Of a stretch of 9,520 bases of DNA, positions 1-6,374 are shown in pieces. Location of the stretch: NCBI GenBank assembly GCA_016782355.1, contig JADHYP010000044.1:1-9520 (forward strand). Direction: 5' to 3'. How positions within the stretch are numbered: position 1 is the stretch's first letter; each line of letters opens with the position of its first letter. The translations under genes and the position numbers were made by a program. The notes beneath the pieces were generated by a model that was given only the letters and a program-made list of their open reading frames with translations, was not told the origin of the DNA and made no database searches. The DNA is from Candidatus Syntropharchaeum sp. GTDB taxonomy: Archaea > Halobacteriota > Syntropharchaeia > Alkanophagales > Methanospirareceae.

Positions 1-245
1 AGAATATGGCAACGACTCCAATAAAGATTTTCAGGGCTAATATTATTTTGTTTCTCTCTATAATCTCCACTACGCCAAAAAAATAAATAGAAACCAAGGT
101 TACGACCATCACCACTAAATATGCAAAAATAGAGGCGAGCGGTATTTCCTCACGTATAAAGTCTCTTGATGGAGGCTTCTTTCTTTTCTGCCTTCTTTTC
201 TTCTCGTTTTGCCACGATTCGTTTTAACGCTTCTTCAACTTCCAT
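1..245 (-). pseudogene. membrane protein, 3' end outside window, apparent frameshift
   Basis: Reading the minus strand, an ATG at 245 opens a frame that encodes a charged Lys/Glu-rich N-terminus (MEVEEALKRIVAKREEKK...) and stops at 150-152 after 31 codons. From about 165 another frame continues without a stop to the window edge. It encodes RDFIREEIPLASIF followed by a hydrophobic run (FAYLVVMVVTLVSIYFFG), a charged loop (EIIERNK) and a second hydrophobic run (IILALKIFIGVVAIF). The two halves read as one protein: a cytoplasmic charged segment, then at least two membrane helices. The join lies in the AGAG run at 161-167, where two missing bases (AGAGAG to AGAG) would explain the shift. It follows the HTH gene by 10 nt on the same strand, so the two are probably cotranscribed. 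The break could be a real mutation or a sequencing error. Family not recognised. Confidence 0.45.
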
Positions 246-255
246 TTCTTCATCA

Positions 256-510
256 TCAACTCTCAAACCCTTTATCAAAATTTTTGCCGAATTTCTTCAT
301 CAAACTCGCCGAATAATGCAAAGTAGCCGAGCCCACACGCCGCCTGAGCACTACACCTGATCCCTTTAGTTCTAGAACATATGCTCGGACAGTCTGCCTA
401 CTGACTCCGATATCATCAGCAAGGTATTGTATGGTCAGACCTTCTGGATGATCGGCAAGAATTTTAACAATTTTATCCTTTACATCAATCTTTCTATTAA
501 TGATAACCAC
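256..510 (-). CDS. small winged-helix DNA-binding protein
   Basis: An 84-residue protein that starts with GTG at 510. Residues about 10-45 form a helix-turn-helix: a helix around VKDKIVKILADHPEG, then IQYLADDIGVSRQTVRAYVLELKGSG, with the recognition helix at SRQTVRAYVLEL. Residues about 50-67 (VVLRRRVGSATLHYSAS) look like the beta wing. This is the usual form of short archaeal transcription regulators of the winged-helix superfamily. No ligand-binding or metal-binding domain is present. The GTG start is supported by an AT-rich TATA element at 535-550, about 30 nt upstream, which implies a leaderless transcript. It is divergent from the endonuclease gene at 639 and upstream of the membrane protein at 245. 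The target is unknown; autoregulation or control of the membrane protein is the simplest guess. Confidence 0.75.
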   Translation of the reverse strand: MVIINRKIDVKDKIVKILADHPEGLTIQYLADDIGVSRQTVRAYVLELKGSGVVLRRRVGSATLHYSASLMKKFGKNFDKGFES

Positions 511-534
511 TAATGATAATTTTGAAAAAGAGAG

Positions 535-550
535 AATATATAATTTAAAG
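535..550 (-). promoter_or_regulatory. TATA box of the HTH gene
   Basis: Read on the minus strand this is CTTTAAATTATATATT, centred about 30 nt upstream of the GTG at 510. That is the normal archaeal TATA-to-start distance for a leaderless gene. Confidence 0.55.
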
Positions 551-573
551 CTGTTGACTAAAGAATACTGAAT

Positions 574-606
574 TAAACTCAGTTTACCAAACGAACATTA
601 GGTAAA
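574..606. promoter_or_regulatory. inverted repeats in divergent promoter region
   Basis: Two overlapping inverted repeats lie between the HTH gene and endonuclease 1. TAAAC-TCA-GTTTA occupies 574-586, and TTTACC (583-588) pairs with GGTAAA (601-606). The second arm abuts the TATA box at 607, so a bound protein would block the endonuclease promoter. The neighbouring HTH protein is a candidate binder; this is inference only. Confidence 0.3.
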
Positions 607-614
607 TTTAAATA
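607..614 (+). promoter_or_regulatory. TATA box of endonuclease 1 / rtcB
   Basis: TTTAAATA is centred about 28 nt before the ATG at 639, which fits a leaderless start. No convincing TATA box sits before rtcB itself, so this may be the promoter of both genes. Confidence 0.55.
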
Positions 615-638
615 TCAGGAACGACAATTACCACATCT

Positions 639-1481
639 ATGAAATTTAGTAGTGAGTTAGCTTCTATTCATGCATACCTCTGCGCAGACGGTTACGTTAT
701 AAGAAATCCAGAATCACAAAAACACAAATACTATTACATAGGTTTAAGAAATACAAATGAAGTTCTTCTGAAAGACTTCCAGAATAAATTTAAAGTCGTT
801 TTTGGATTAACACCGATAATAACTAAAGATGGACGATGTAAAATTCAAAATAAAACTATATTTTTTCAATTAACAGAAAATTTTTCTTATTATTCTGGCG
901 AATGGAAAATACCTAAACTTTCTAAGGAAGAATTAAAATGTTGGTTAAGATCATTTTTTGATTGTGAATCTTGGATACAAGTTCAAAAAGCAAAAAGCAG
1001 GGCTATTGGAGTAGAGTCTATTAATGGGAAAGGATTAAGACAAATAAAAGATGTTTTACAAAAAGAATTTGAAATTCATACATCTGATGTTAAAAAAAGA
1101 AAAAATAGAAGCGTGTGGTATATTCATATCTGTGGAAAAGATGATCTCTTGAGATTTAAAGATAATATAGGTTTTTTACACCCGAAAAAGAAAGCACGTT
1201 TACAAGAAGCCTTAGATTCATACGAAACCTATGAATGGACTATACCTGAAGAAAAAGAAAAATTAATAAAATTTATAAATAAAAGGGGTAGAATAAGAAA
1301 AGATACAAAGGAAATAAGATTCTTTTCAATATTAAAAAAGAATTTAATAGAACTTAAAAACAAATTAATCAAATACGATATAAATGCAAAAGTATATGGT
1401 CCGTGGAAAAATAATAGAGGGAGAATTTATTATTGCTTAACTATTAAACAAAGTGAATTAATAAAATTAAAAGGTGATTGA
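639..1481 (+). CDS. LAGLIDADG homing endonuclease 1
   Basis: A 280-residue protein carrying two LAGLIDADG motifs, the helices that form the dimer-like core and supply one catalytic acid each. Motif 1 is IHAYLCADG at residues 10-18, with Asp17 as the acid. Motif 2 is LRSFFDCES at residues 103-111, with Glu110. Each is followed by the beta-rich DNA-binding half-domain. The sequence around residues 171-191 (LRFKDNIGFLHPKKKARLQ) is typical of the family. Residues 200-280 add a further lysine-rich, strand-rich segment without a motif. There are no intein splice blocks, so this is a free-standing endonuclease. It is visibly more AT-rich than rtcB. Its stop overlaps the rtcB start: the GTG at 1474 lies inside its last codons. 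It may therefore have settled between rtcB and its promoter. The catalytic acids are present, so it is probably active; the target is unknown. Confidence 0.88.
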   Translation: MKFSSELASIHAYLCADGYVIRNPESQKHKYYYIGLRNTNEVLLKDFQNKFKVVFGLTPIITKDGRCKIQNKTIFFQLTENFSYYSGEWKIPKLSKEELKCWLRSFFDCESWIQVQKAKSRAIGVESINGKGLRQIKDVLQKEFEIHTSDVKKRKNRSVWYIHICGKDDLLRFKDNIGFLHPKKKARLQEALDSYETYEWTIPEEKEKLIKFINKRGRIRKDTKEIRFFSILKKNLIELKNKLIKYDINAKVYGPWKNNRGRIYYCLTIKQSELIKLKGD

Positions 1482-2960
1482 AATAGGACTGAAAGAACAA
1501 TTGAAAGAAATACGTCCGAATGTATGGGAGCTGCCAAAAACAGCAAAACGTGGCATGCGAGTGCCTGCGCGAATGTTCCTTTCTAAGAAGCTACTGGCTG
1601 ATGTGGAAGAAGGAGCGATTGAGCAGGTCGCAAACATCGCGTTCTTGCCAGGAATCTACAAGCACAGTATTGCACTCCCTGATATGCACTTCGGCTATAG
1701 CTATTAACGATATGTTGTAGCGGTCACGGATTTCCGATCGGTGGGGTTGCAGCGCTGGACTACGAAAAGGGCGGTTTGTCACCGGGTGGTATAGGTTTTG
1801 ATATAAATTGCGGCGTGCGACTTTTGAGGACGAATTTGACAGAGGCAGATATAAGACCAAAACTTCCGCAACTTCTTGATGCGATTTTTAAAAACGTGCC
1901 GTCTGGTCTGGGCAGCAAGGGAAAGATAAGACTGTCTGCAACGCAGTTGAAAGAAGTGCTTGAGCGTGGCGCGAAGTGGGCTATCGAGAATGGTTATGGA
2001 ACTGAAAAGGATTTGGAACACACAGAAGAACAAGGCTGCATGAAAACAGCTGATGCAAGTAAAATCAGCGAGAAAGCAATGAAGCGCGGCATGCCTCAAC
2101 TGGGAAGCTTGGGTGCAGGCAATCACTTCTTAGAAATACAAAAAGTCGAGAAAATATTTTTGCCTGAAGTGGCGAAAGTCTTTGGGATTGAAAATGAAAA
2201 TCAGGTAACGGTTATGATACACACGGGGTCGAGGGGATTCGGACACCAAGTTTGCACCGACTATCTACAGATTTTGGAGCATGCGTTCCGTGACAAGATA
2301 CGGGAGTTGCCGGACCGTGAGCTTGTGTATGCACCTGCAGGAACAAAAGAGTGTGACGATTATTTCGCTGCTATGAGTTGTGCTGTAAACTTCGCTTTCT
2401 GCAATAGACAAATGATTAACCATTGGGTAAGAGAAAGTTTCGCCAAAACTTTAGGCATGAAGGAGGAAGATATGGGATTAGAATTAGTATATGGACTCTG
2501 CCATAACGTGTGTAAAATTGAGGAGCATAAGATAAATGGAGAAAAAAAGAAGGTATATTTGCATAGAAAAGGAGCTTGTCGTTCGCTCCCCTCAGGAGAC
2601 CAAAGAATACCCAAAGATCATAGAAGCGTGGGGCAAGCTGTATTACTGCCAGGAGACCTTGGAAGTGCGTCCTTCGTCTTAGTTGGTGTTGAATCTGCAA
2701 AAGAAACTTTTTACTCAACTGCACATGGTGCTGGTAGGCAGATGTCAAGAACCAAAGCTCGACGAACTTACAGAGGCGAACAGGTTAAAGCTAGTCTGGC
2801 TCAAAGAGGAATCTTGGTGAGAAGCGCTAGCTGGAAAGTTTTGGCTGAAGAGGCTCCTGGAGTCTATAAAAACATCGACGAAGTTGCAAGGGTGAGTGAG
2901 GAAGCTGGGATAGGAAAACGTGTTGCTCGTTTGGTTCCTTTGGGTTGTGTTAAGGGTTGA
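1474..2960 (+). CDS. rtcB: RtcB RNA-splicing ligase, split by a 29-nt candidate intron (1474-1698 joined to 1728-2960)
   Basis: RtcB joins RNA ends bearing 2',3'-cyclic phosphate (or 3'-phosphate) and 5'-OH, using GTP and Mn2+. It seals tRNA exons after splicing-endonuclease cleavage. The spliced product is 485 residues, close to the 481 of Pyrococcus horikoshii RtcB, to which it aligns throughout by recollection. Metal and catalytic residues are present: Asp100 and Cys103 in FDINCGVR, Asn207, His208 and Glu211 in GAGNHFLE, the His of MIHTGSRG (about 240), His334 in CHNVCK, and His408 in AHGAGR, which takes the GMP. It ends with VPLGCVKG, matching the family C-terminus. The start is GTG 1474, overlapping the upstream endonuclease; TTG 1501 is an alternative. 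Without removal of 1699-1727 the frame stops at 1705-1707 after residue 77, and downstream sequence shifts frame. The known intein site before the catalytic Cys (1809) is empty. Its 3' end is overlapped antisense by endonuclease 2. Confidence 0.95.
1699..1727 (+). other. candidate bulge-helix-bulge (BHB) mRNA intron in rtcB
   Basis: A 29-nt insert between codon TAT (1696-1698) and codon GGA (1728-1730). Removing it yields HFGY-GFPIGGVAA, the family consensus, and restores frame. The RNA can fold as a BHB. The central 4-bp helix is GGCU 1693-1696 with GGUC 1722-1725 (two G-U pairs). The 5' bulge is AUA 1697-1699 and the 3' bulge ACG 1726-1728. The inner helix is GCUAU 1700-1704 with GUAGC 1717-1721 (one G-U), closing a 12-nt loop. 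Archaeal splicing endonuclease cuts after the second nucleotide of each bulge; those two cuts fall exactly after 1698 and after 1727. The outer helix is weak (C1692-G1729, U1691-A1730 only), so this is a relaxed motif. BHB introns in archaeal mRNA are known from cbf5. I do not recall one in rtcB, and that needs a literature check. The alternative is a disabling insertion. Confidence 0.75.
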
Positions 2961-4225
2961 GACTCTAGTTCCTTTAAACAATTTTCATAAAACACTATAA
3001 ACTTCTTTCCTTTTTCATTTACAACATATCTTTTTCCTCTCTTTTCGATAAATCCCCTTTTGGTGTTCCTCAAAAGATAATCTAAAGCAGCATAATAAGT
3101 CAGATTATTTTTGATGGCAAATTCTTTTACAGTAAGTAGTTTTTGCAAACTACACAAACGCTTATAGAGTGTAGAATGGTAGTAGTTATTAACAATGTGC
3201 TGTTTGGATGTTAAGAATTTAATTGCTTCCATTTTTCTTGCGATTTTTTCTTCGTGTTTTAAATCCAACATCCGAAGTAATTTTATGACATGTTCTCTGC
3301 GACTTATTTCTAGCATATAATAGTTTTTTCTACTAACGATTTTCTTACCATAGAGGTAATGACACTTTCCTTTCTTGTTATATAAGTGTACGTTTGATGT
3401 TATTTCCAATACTCGAAGTTTCTCTTTTATTATTTCCAATAATTCTTTATTTGTATTCCCAATCTTAATTTCGTATCTTAGTCCCCTTCTTAACCTTTTA
3501 CTTTTTGCAATGCACCCGTCTGCGTCGAAAAATCCTGTTAGGAAAGCTAAAAATTCGTCTTTAAAATTTCTGATTAATTCAGTGTTTTCTTTTATTTTCA
3601 ATAAAAAATCAAAATCCTTATCTAAATAAGCAACAAATCTAAACCCTTTCTTTTCGTCTTTAGAAACTATAATACCTTCGGTGTGTTTTTTGAATATGTT
3701 AACAAAAATTTTTATTAGACTTTCACGGGTTGATGTTACACCAACTTCGATTGTAAATGCAGATGTTCGTCTAACATGTGCATCACCTAGAGTTATACCC
3801 ATTAAATACGCTTTCTCTTCTTTAGTTCCATTAAACTTGTATTTTTTATATTTACCAATAGCCAGTCTGAGTCCTTCCCATTTACCCCTTATTTTAATAT
3901 TATTTTTAATCAAAACATACCTTATTCCAGACGCACTTGCATTAAACAATTTAGCTATCCGTTTTAGGGAGAGAAAGTCCTTTGTGTAAAGTTCTGCTAT
4001 TTTCTGTTCATCAAGTGCATTACCTCTCTTAATCGCGCAACATTCTTTTTTACTACGTAACTTAATCACATTCTTAAGATAACGTCTCATAGTTTCTTTA
4101 CCGATATTTATTCTATGTTTTTGATAAATCAGTTTAGCCGTCTTTCTAAGAGAGTTACCACTAAGATAAATCCTCTTTGCCTCCTCCAAAATTTCTGAAC
4201 CTATTTTCATTTTTACCACTTGCAT
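2864..4225 (-). CDS. LAGLIDADG homing endonuclase 2 with N-terminal HTH domains
   Basis: A 453-residue protein. Residues about 10-52 (EILEEAKRIYLSGNSLRKTA...) and 72-110 (DEQKIAELYTKDFLSLKRIA...) are two helix-turn-helix units of the kind found in transposases and free-standing endonucleases. LAGLIDADG motif 1 is LMGITLGDA at 141-149 (acid Asp148) and motif 2 is LTGFFDADG at 229-237 (acid Asp236); both acids are intact. A further winged-helix-like segment spans about 363-412. Residues about 422-453 are simply the antisense reading of the last 97 bp of rtcB and look unlike the rest, so the original C-terminus was probably lost or replaced. The start is ATG 4225; ATG 4210 is an alternative. An AT-rich stretch at about 4247-4257 may be its TATA box. 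It is AT-rich compared with rtcB and convergent with it. The target is unknown. Confidence 0.87.
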   Translation of the reverse strand: MQVVKMKIGSEILEEAKRIYLSGNSLRKTAKLIYQKHRINIGKETMRRYLKNVIKLRSKKECCAIKRGNALDEQKIAELYTKDFLSLKRIAKLFNASASGIRYVLIKNNIKIRGKWEGLRLAIGKYKKYKFNGTKEEKAYLMGITLGDAHVRRTSAFTIEVGVTSTRESLIKIFVNIFKKHTEGIIVSKDEKKGFRFVAYLDKDFDFLLKIKENTELIRNFKDEFLAFLTGFFDADGCIAKSKRLRRGLRYEIKIGNTNKELLEIIKEKLRVLEITSNVHLYNKKGKCHYLYGKKIVSRKNYYMLEISRREHVIKLLRMLDLKHEEKIARKMEAIKFLTSKQHIVNNYYHSTLYKRLCSLQKLLTVKEFAIKNNLTYYAALDYLLRNTKRGFIEKRGKRYVVNEKGKKFIVFYENCLKELESQPLTQPKGTKRATRFPIPASSLTLATSSMFL

Positions 4226-4410
4226 TTTTTTTCTGCAGCCAATTCAATCAATTAATTCACACGAAGGTGATGGTTAATTTCCTACAGGCAGGACTAGCAA
4301 TTTTTATGGTCAATATTTCTAACAGTTTATTAATAATTTTATTATCTTATTTGTTATAAACCACTTTCGAGAGTAAACTTCCGATGAAATACAAAAGAAG
4401 TCAGAAAAAC

Positions 4411-4860
4411 TCAAACATCAAGAATTACTTGCGCTCGCCACACATCTCCAACTTTTTTAACCATCATTTTGTGATAGGTACAAGCCTTAACTTCCGTTCT
4501 TAGTTCATGCTTCTTCGGATCCATCTTTTCGCCAGCACATAAAGCATTTAATGCAAACGCCTCTTCATCGATTTTTAACTTAAACTTCGAGAACACCATA
4601 TTCTCCGAGCCTGACAAAAATATCAATTCGTTGAGCCAGTTGAACATGAGCGACTGCAAGTCATGGCCACGCACTTCGACCTTCTTCTTCTTCGCCGGCT
4701 TGACACCATCCGTATCCACCATGACCTCAAACGTTGCGAGTGCGGAGTTCGCGAACACAGCGTTCAAACTGCGCCCGTACGCCGCGAATGCCACGTCGGC
4801 TGTAGTTATGTCCAAGAACTCGAATTTCTTCTCCGACTTGGTTTTTTTCGTTTTCTCCAT
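4411..4860 (-). CDS. archaease, RtcB cofactor
   Basis: A 149-residue protein matching archaease from end to end. Archaease promotes guanylylation of RtcB and allows repeated ligation rounds. Recognisable blocks are the N-terminal TTADVAFAAYGRSL, the middle HDLQSLMFNWLNELIFL, GEKMDPKKHELRTEVKACTYHKM, and the C-terminal WRAQVILDV. The metal-binding Asp of the N-terminal block (Asp22) and the terminal pair Asp148-Val149 are kept. The usual HTADxG signature reads TTADVA here: His is replaced by Thr and Gly by Ala. The N-terminus carries about 10 extra Lys-rich residues (EKTKKTKSEKK). An independent TATA box lies at 4891-4896. Proximity to rtcB follows a well-known genomic association, although here endonuclease 2 sits between them and the strands differ. 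T-rich sequence on the minus strand around 4388-4410 could end the transcript. Confidence 0.93.
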   Translation of the reverse strand: MEKTKKTKSEKKFEFLDITTADVAFAAYGRSLNAVFANSALATFEVMVDTDGVKPAKKKKVEVRGHDLQSLMFNWLNELIFLSGSENMVFSKFKLKIDEEAFALNALCAGEKMDPKKHELRTEVKACTYHKMMVKKVGDVWRAQVILDV

Positions 4861-4888
4861 AATACAACTTATACGCTAGATAAGAAAT

Positions 4889-4897
4889 CTTTATAAG
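4889..4897 (-). promoter_or_regulatory. TATA box of archaease gene
   Basis: Minus-strand CTTATAAAG is centred about 33 nt upstream of the ATG at 4860, giving a nearly leaderless transcript. Confidence 0.55.
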
Positions 4898-5139
4898 TTC
4901 CAACAGGTTATTAAATTTCGCAGTTAGAGGGGACGTTTAGAGCTCTAGTAGCTTGCTACAGTAATCCCATGCTTCTTCGGAAGCGCCGGGGTTAAGAACT
5001 TTAGACCTCGTATCTGACTGCGTAACTTCTTTATAGTCTTTAATCGATAGAAGGACCAGAAAAAAGCAAATTTAAATACACTCCGATACAATGTAATTAT
5101 CTTGATAGTCGAGATTCCTTTGATGAAGCTTTCAAAACG

Positions 5140-5147
5140 TTTAAAAG
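5140..5147 (+). promoter_or_regulatory. TATA box of the 401-aa gene
   Basis: TTTAAAAG is centred about 26 nt before the GTG at 5169. This favours that GTG as a leaderless start over the ATGs at 5178 and 5181. Confidence 0.45.
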
Positions 5148-5168
5148 TCTATTATATGATAGGATATA

Positions 5169-6374
5169 GTGGAAAAAATGATGTCATTTAATCATTCGAG
5201 CTATTTGGAATCGGACTATGTAGAAGACATCTTGCCCGATTTAGGACTAGAAGTCAGTGGATGGAGCCAGCCTTATAAAGACATTTTTAAACGTAGGGAC
5301 GATCTAGTCAGAATGATTTTTGGTGGTGAGAGCACAGATGAAGAGCTCGTACTGGGTGTCGATTCAGTTCTAACCGTATGCGGCAACACTCTCTCGGATG
5401 TCAAGGTGACGTCAAAACTACCTCCTGATGTTAAAAAGGAGAGGAATGAGTATAAGGAATTGTTATTGGATTCTATAGATAGGGCCCGTGATGTCTATTA
5501 TAACTATCCGCCTAAGATACTCAGAGACGTTGAGGAAGTCGTGTCAGGCGTATTGGACTATTATTACAGTCTTAACAAGGGTTACCAGATTCTGAAAGCA
5601 AATGTTGATTGGAGTTATGTGGAAGAAGAGAAGCTGAAGACTGTAAGGGGAAATTCTAGTTATTATGCGGAGTTTGAACGCGATAGGGCGATACGAGGGT
5701 GGACCCCTTCTATCGATACATTAGATAAAGTGGTTGGTAAAGGCAAGAAATTGCGAGGCTATCCTACAGCGGGATTGATTTCCGGTCTTTTCGAATATGT
5801 ACAGCCCAAAGAGCAGTTGTTGAACATGCCAGAAGCAGAAATCGGAGAAATGAGAGAAATAATTGAAAGGGAGCTTGGAAGCTATGTAAATATTAGGAGT
5901 AAGCTCAGGAAAAAATTACAGAATAAGTTCAATATCCGCAGGGTCTTGCTGGAAAAAGAAGAAGCGTTGGACATGCTTTTAAGCGAGATAAGACCGCGTA
6001 CGCCATATAATCTGGTATCAGGTCACCCAATCCAGCAAAAACTCAGGGTCATGATAAGAAAAGATGAGGAGCTGCTGGATAGGGTAGATAAAGTACTAGA
6101 AGCCTATATGATCAGCATTCCGGGAAGGCATTGCTCTCAGGCTGTAATTTATGATATGTTCTATGATGTCCTTTTAGGGCAGCCTGAGCAGGTTCTTTGG
6201 TTTTTCAACCTATATCAGACAAAGTGGGGATATCCGCCTCTTCCAGGTTATGAAAGCCTGACGCCTGAAGATGTCATTAATCCGGTTCCTGAAGAGAAAT
6301 TTGATTTGAAGAGTATTGTGCATCAACTAACTAGATACGACGCCAGTGCGCCGATGAGCGACAGTATAGTTTGA
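5169..6374 (+). CDS. hypothetical protein, 401 aa
   Basis: Not recognised. A soluble, mostly helical protein without signal peptide or membrane segments. It is rich in charged residues, with several Tyr-rich spots (ARDVYYNYPPK near residue 107, VLDYYYSLNKGYQ near 128). The N-terminal half ends in a Gly/Lys-rich turn (VVGKGKKLRGYPTAG around 187-202). A long charged helical region follows (EIGEMREIIERELGSYVNIR, then KLRKKLQNKFNIRRVLLEKEEA), possibly a coiled coil. The last 90 residues contain aromatic and proline motifs (VLWFFNLYQTKWGYPPLPGY). No nucleotide-binding or metal-binding motif is evident. It starts with GTG 5169, supported by the TATA box at 5140; ATG 5178 or 5181 are alternatives. 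It is convergent with the operon that ends at 6461, with 86 bp between that hold no obvious hairpin. Codon use looks like rtcB rather than the AT-rich endonucleases, so it is probably a resident gene. Confidence 0.75.
   Translation: MEKMMSFNHSSYLESDYVEDILPDLGLEVSGWSQPYKDIFKRRDDLVRMIFGGESTDEELVLGVDSVLTVCGNTLSDVKVTSKLPPDVKKERNEYKELLLDSIDRARDVYYNYPPKILRDVEEVVSGVLDYYYSLNKGYQILKANVDWSYVEEEKLKTVRGNSSYYAEFERDRAIRGWTPSIDTLDKVVGKGKKLRGYPTAGLISGLFEYVQPKEQLLNMPEAEIGEMREIIERELGSYVNIRSKLRKKLQNKFNIRRVLLEKEEALDMLLSEIRPRTPYNLVSGHPIQQKLRVMIRKDEELLDRVDKVLEAYMISIPGRHCSQAVIYDMFYDVLLGQPEQVLWFFNLYQTKWGYPPLPGYESLTPEDVINPVPEEKFDLKSIVHQLTRYDASAPMSDSIV

Larger units (their letters stand above)
4861..5168. other. intergenic region between archaease and the 401-aa gene
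   Basis: A 308-bp stretch without a convincing gene. It holds the archaease TATA box (4889-4897), a TATA-like TTTAAATA at about 5071-5078 on the plus strand, and the TATA box at 5140-5147. On the minus strand an open frame of 44 codons runs from 5071 to a stop at 4937-4939. It contains the protein-like stretch SKVLNPGASEEAWDYCSKLL but has no ATG, GTG or TTG, so it may be the leftover end of a lost gene. I checked both strands for tRNA-like T-loop and acceptor pairing and saw none. Confidence 0.4.

Noticed and set aside
1695..1727. Intron boundaries shifted one or two bases upstream (giving TAC instead of TAT)
   Set aside because: They also restore Tyr-Gly, but the bases next to the resulting bulges do not form a 4-bp central helix.
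1690..1740. Programmed frameshift or simple read-through as explanation of the rtcB break
   Set aside because: The 29 nt contain an in-frame TAA (1705-1707) and add residues where the family has none; a ribosomal shift cannot remove them.
1800..1811. Intein at the known RtcB insertion site before the catalytic Cys
   Set aside because: The FDINCGVR codons are continuous; the site is empty.
4270..4359. 29-codon hydrophobic peptide (starts MVNFLQAGLAIF) on the plus strand
   Set aside because: The GGTGATG before it leaves no spacing for a ribosome-binding site, the region is AT-rich and lies across the promoter of endonuclease 2; an AT-rich chance frame is as likely.
4921..5060. Possible tRNA or other structured RNA in the gap after archaease
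   Set aside because: No acceptor-stem pairing or T-loop pattern on either strand.
5115..5165. C/D box guide RNA suggested by TGATGA at about 5121
   Set aside because: No CTGA D box at a suitable distance and no D'/C' pair.
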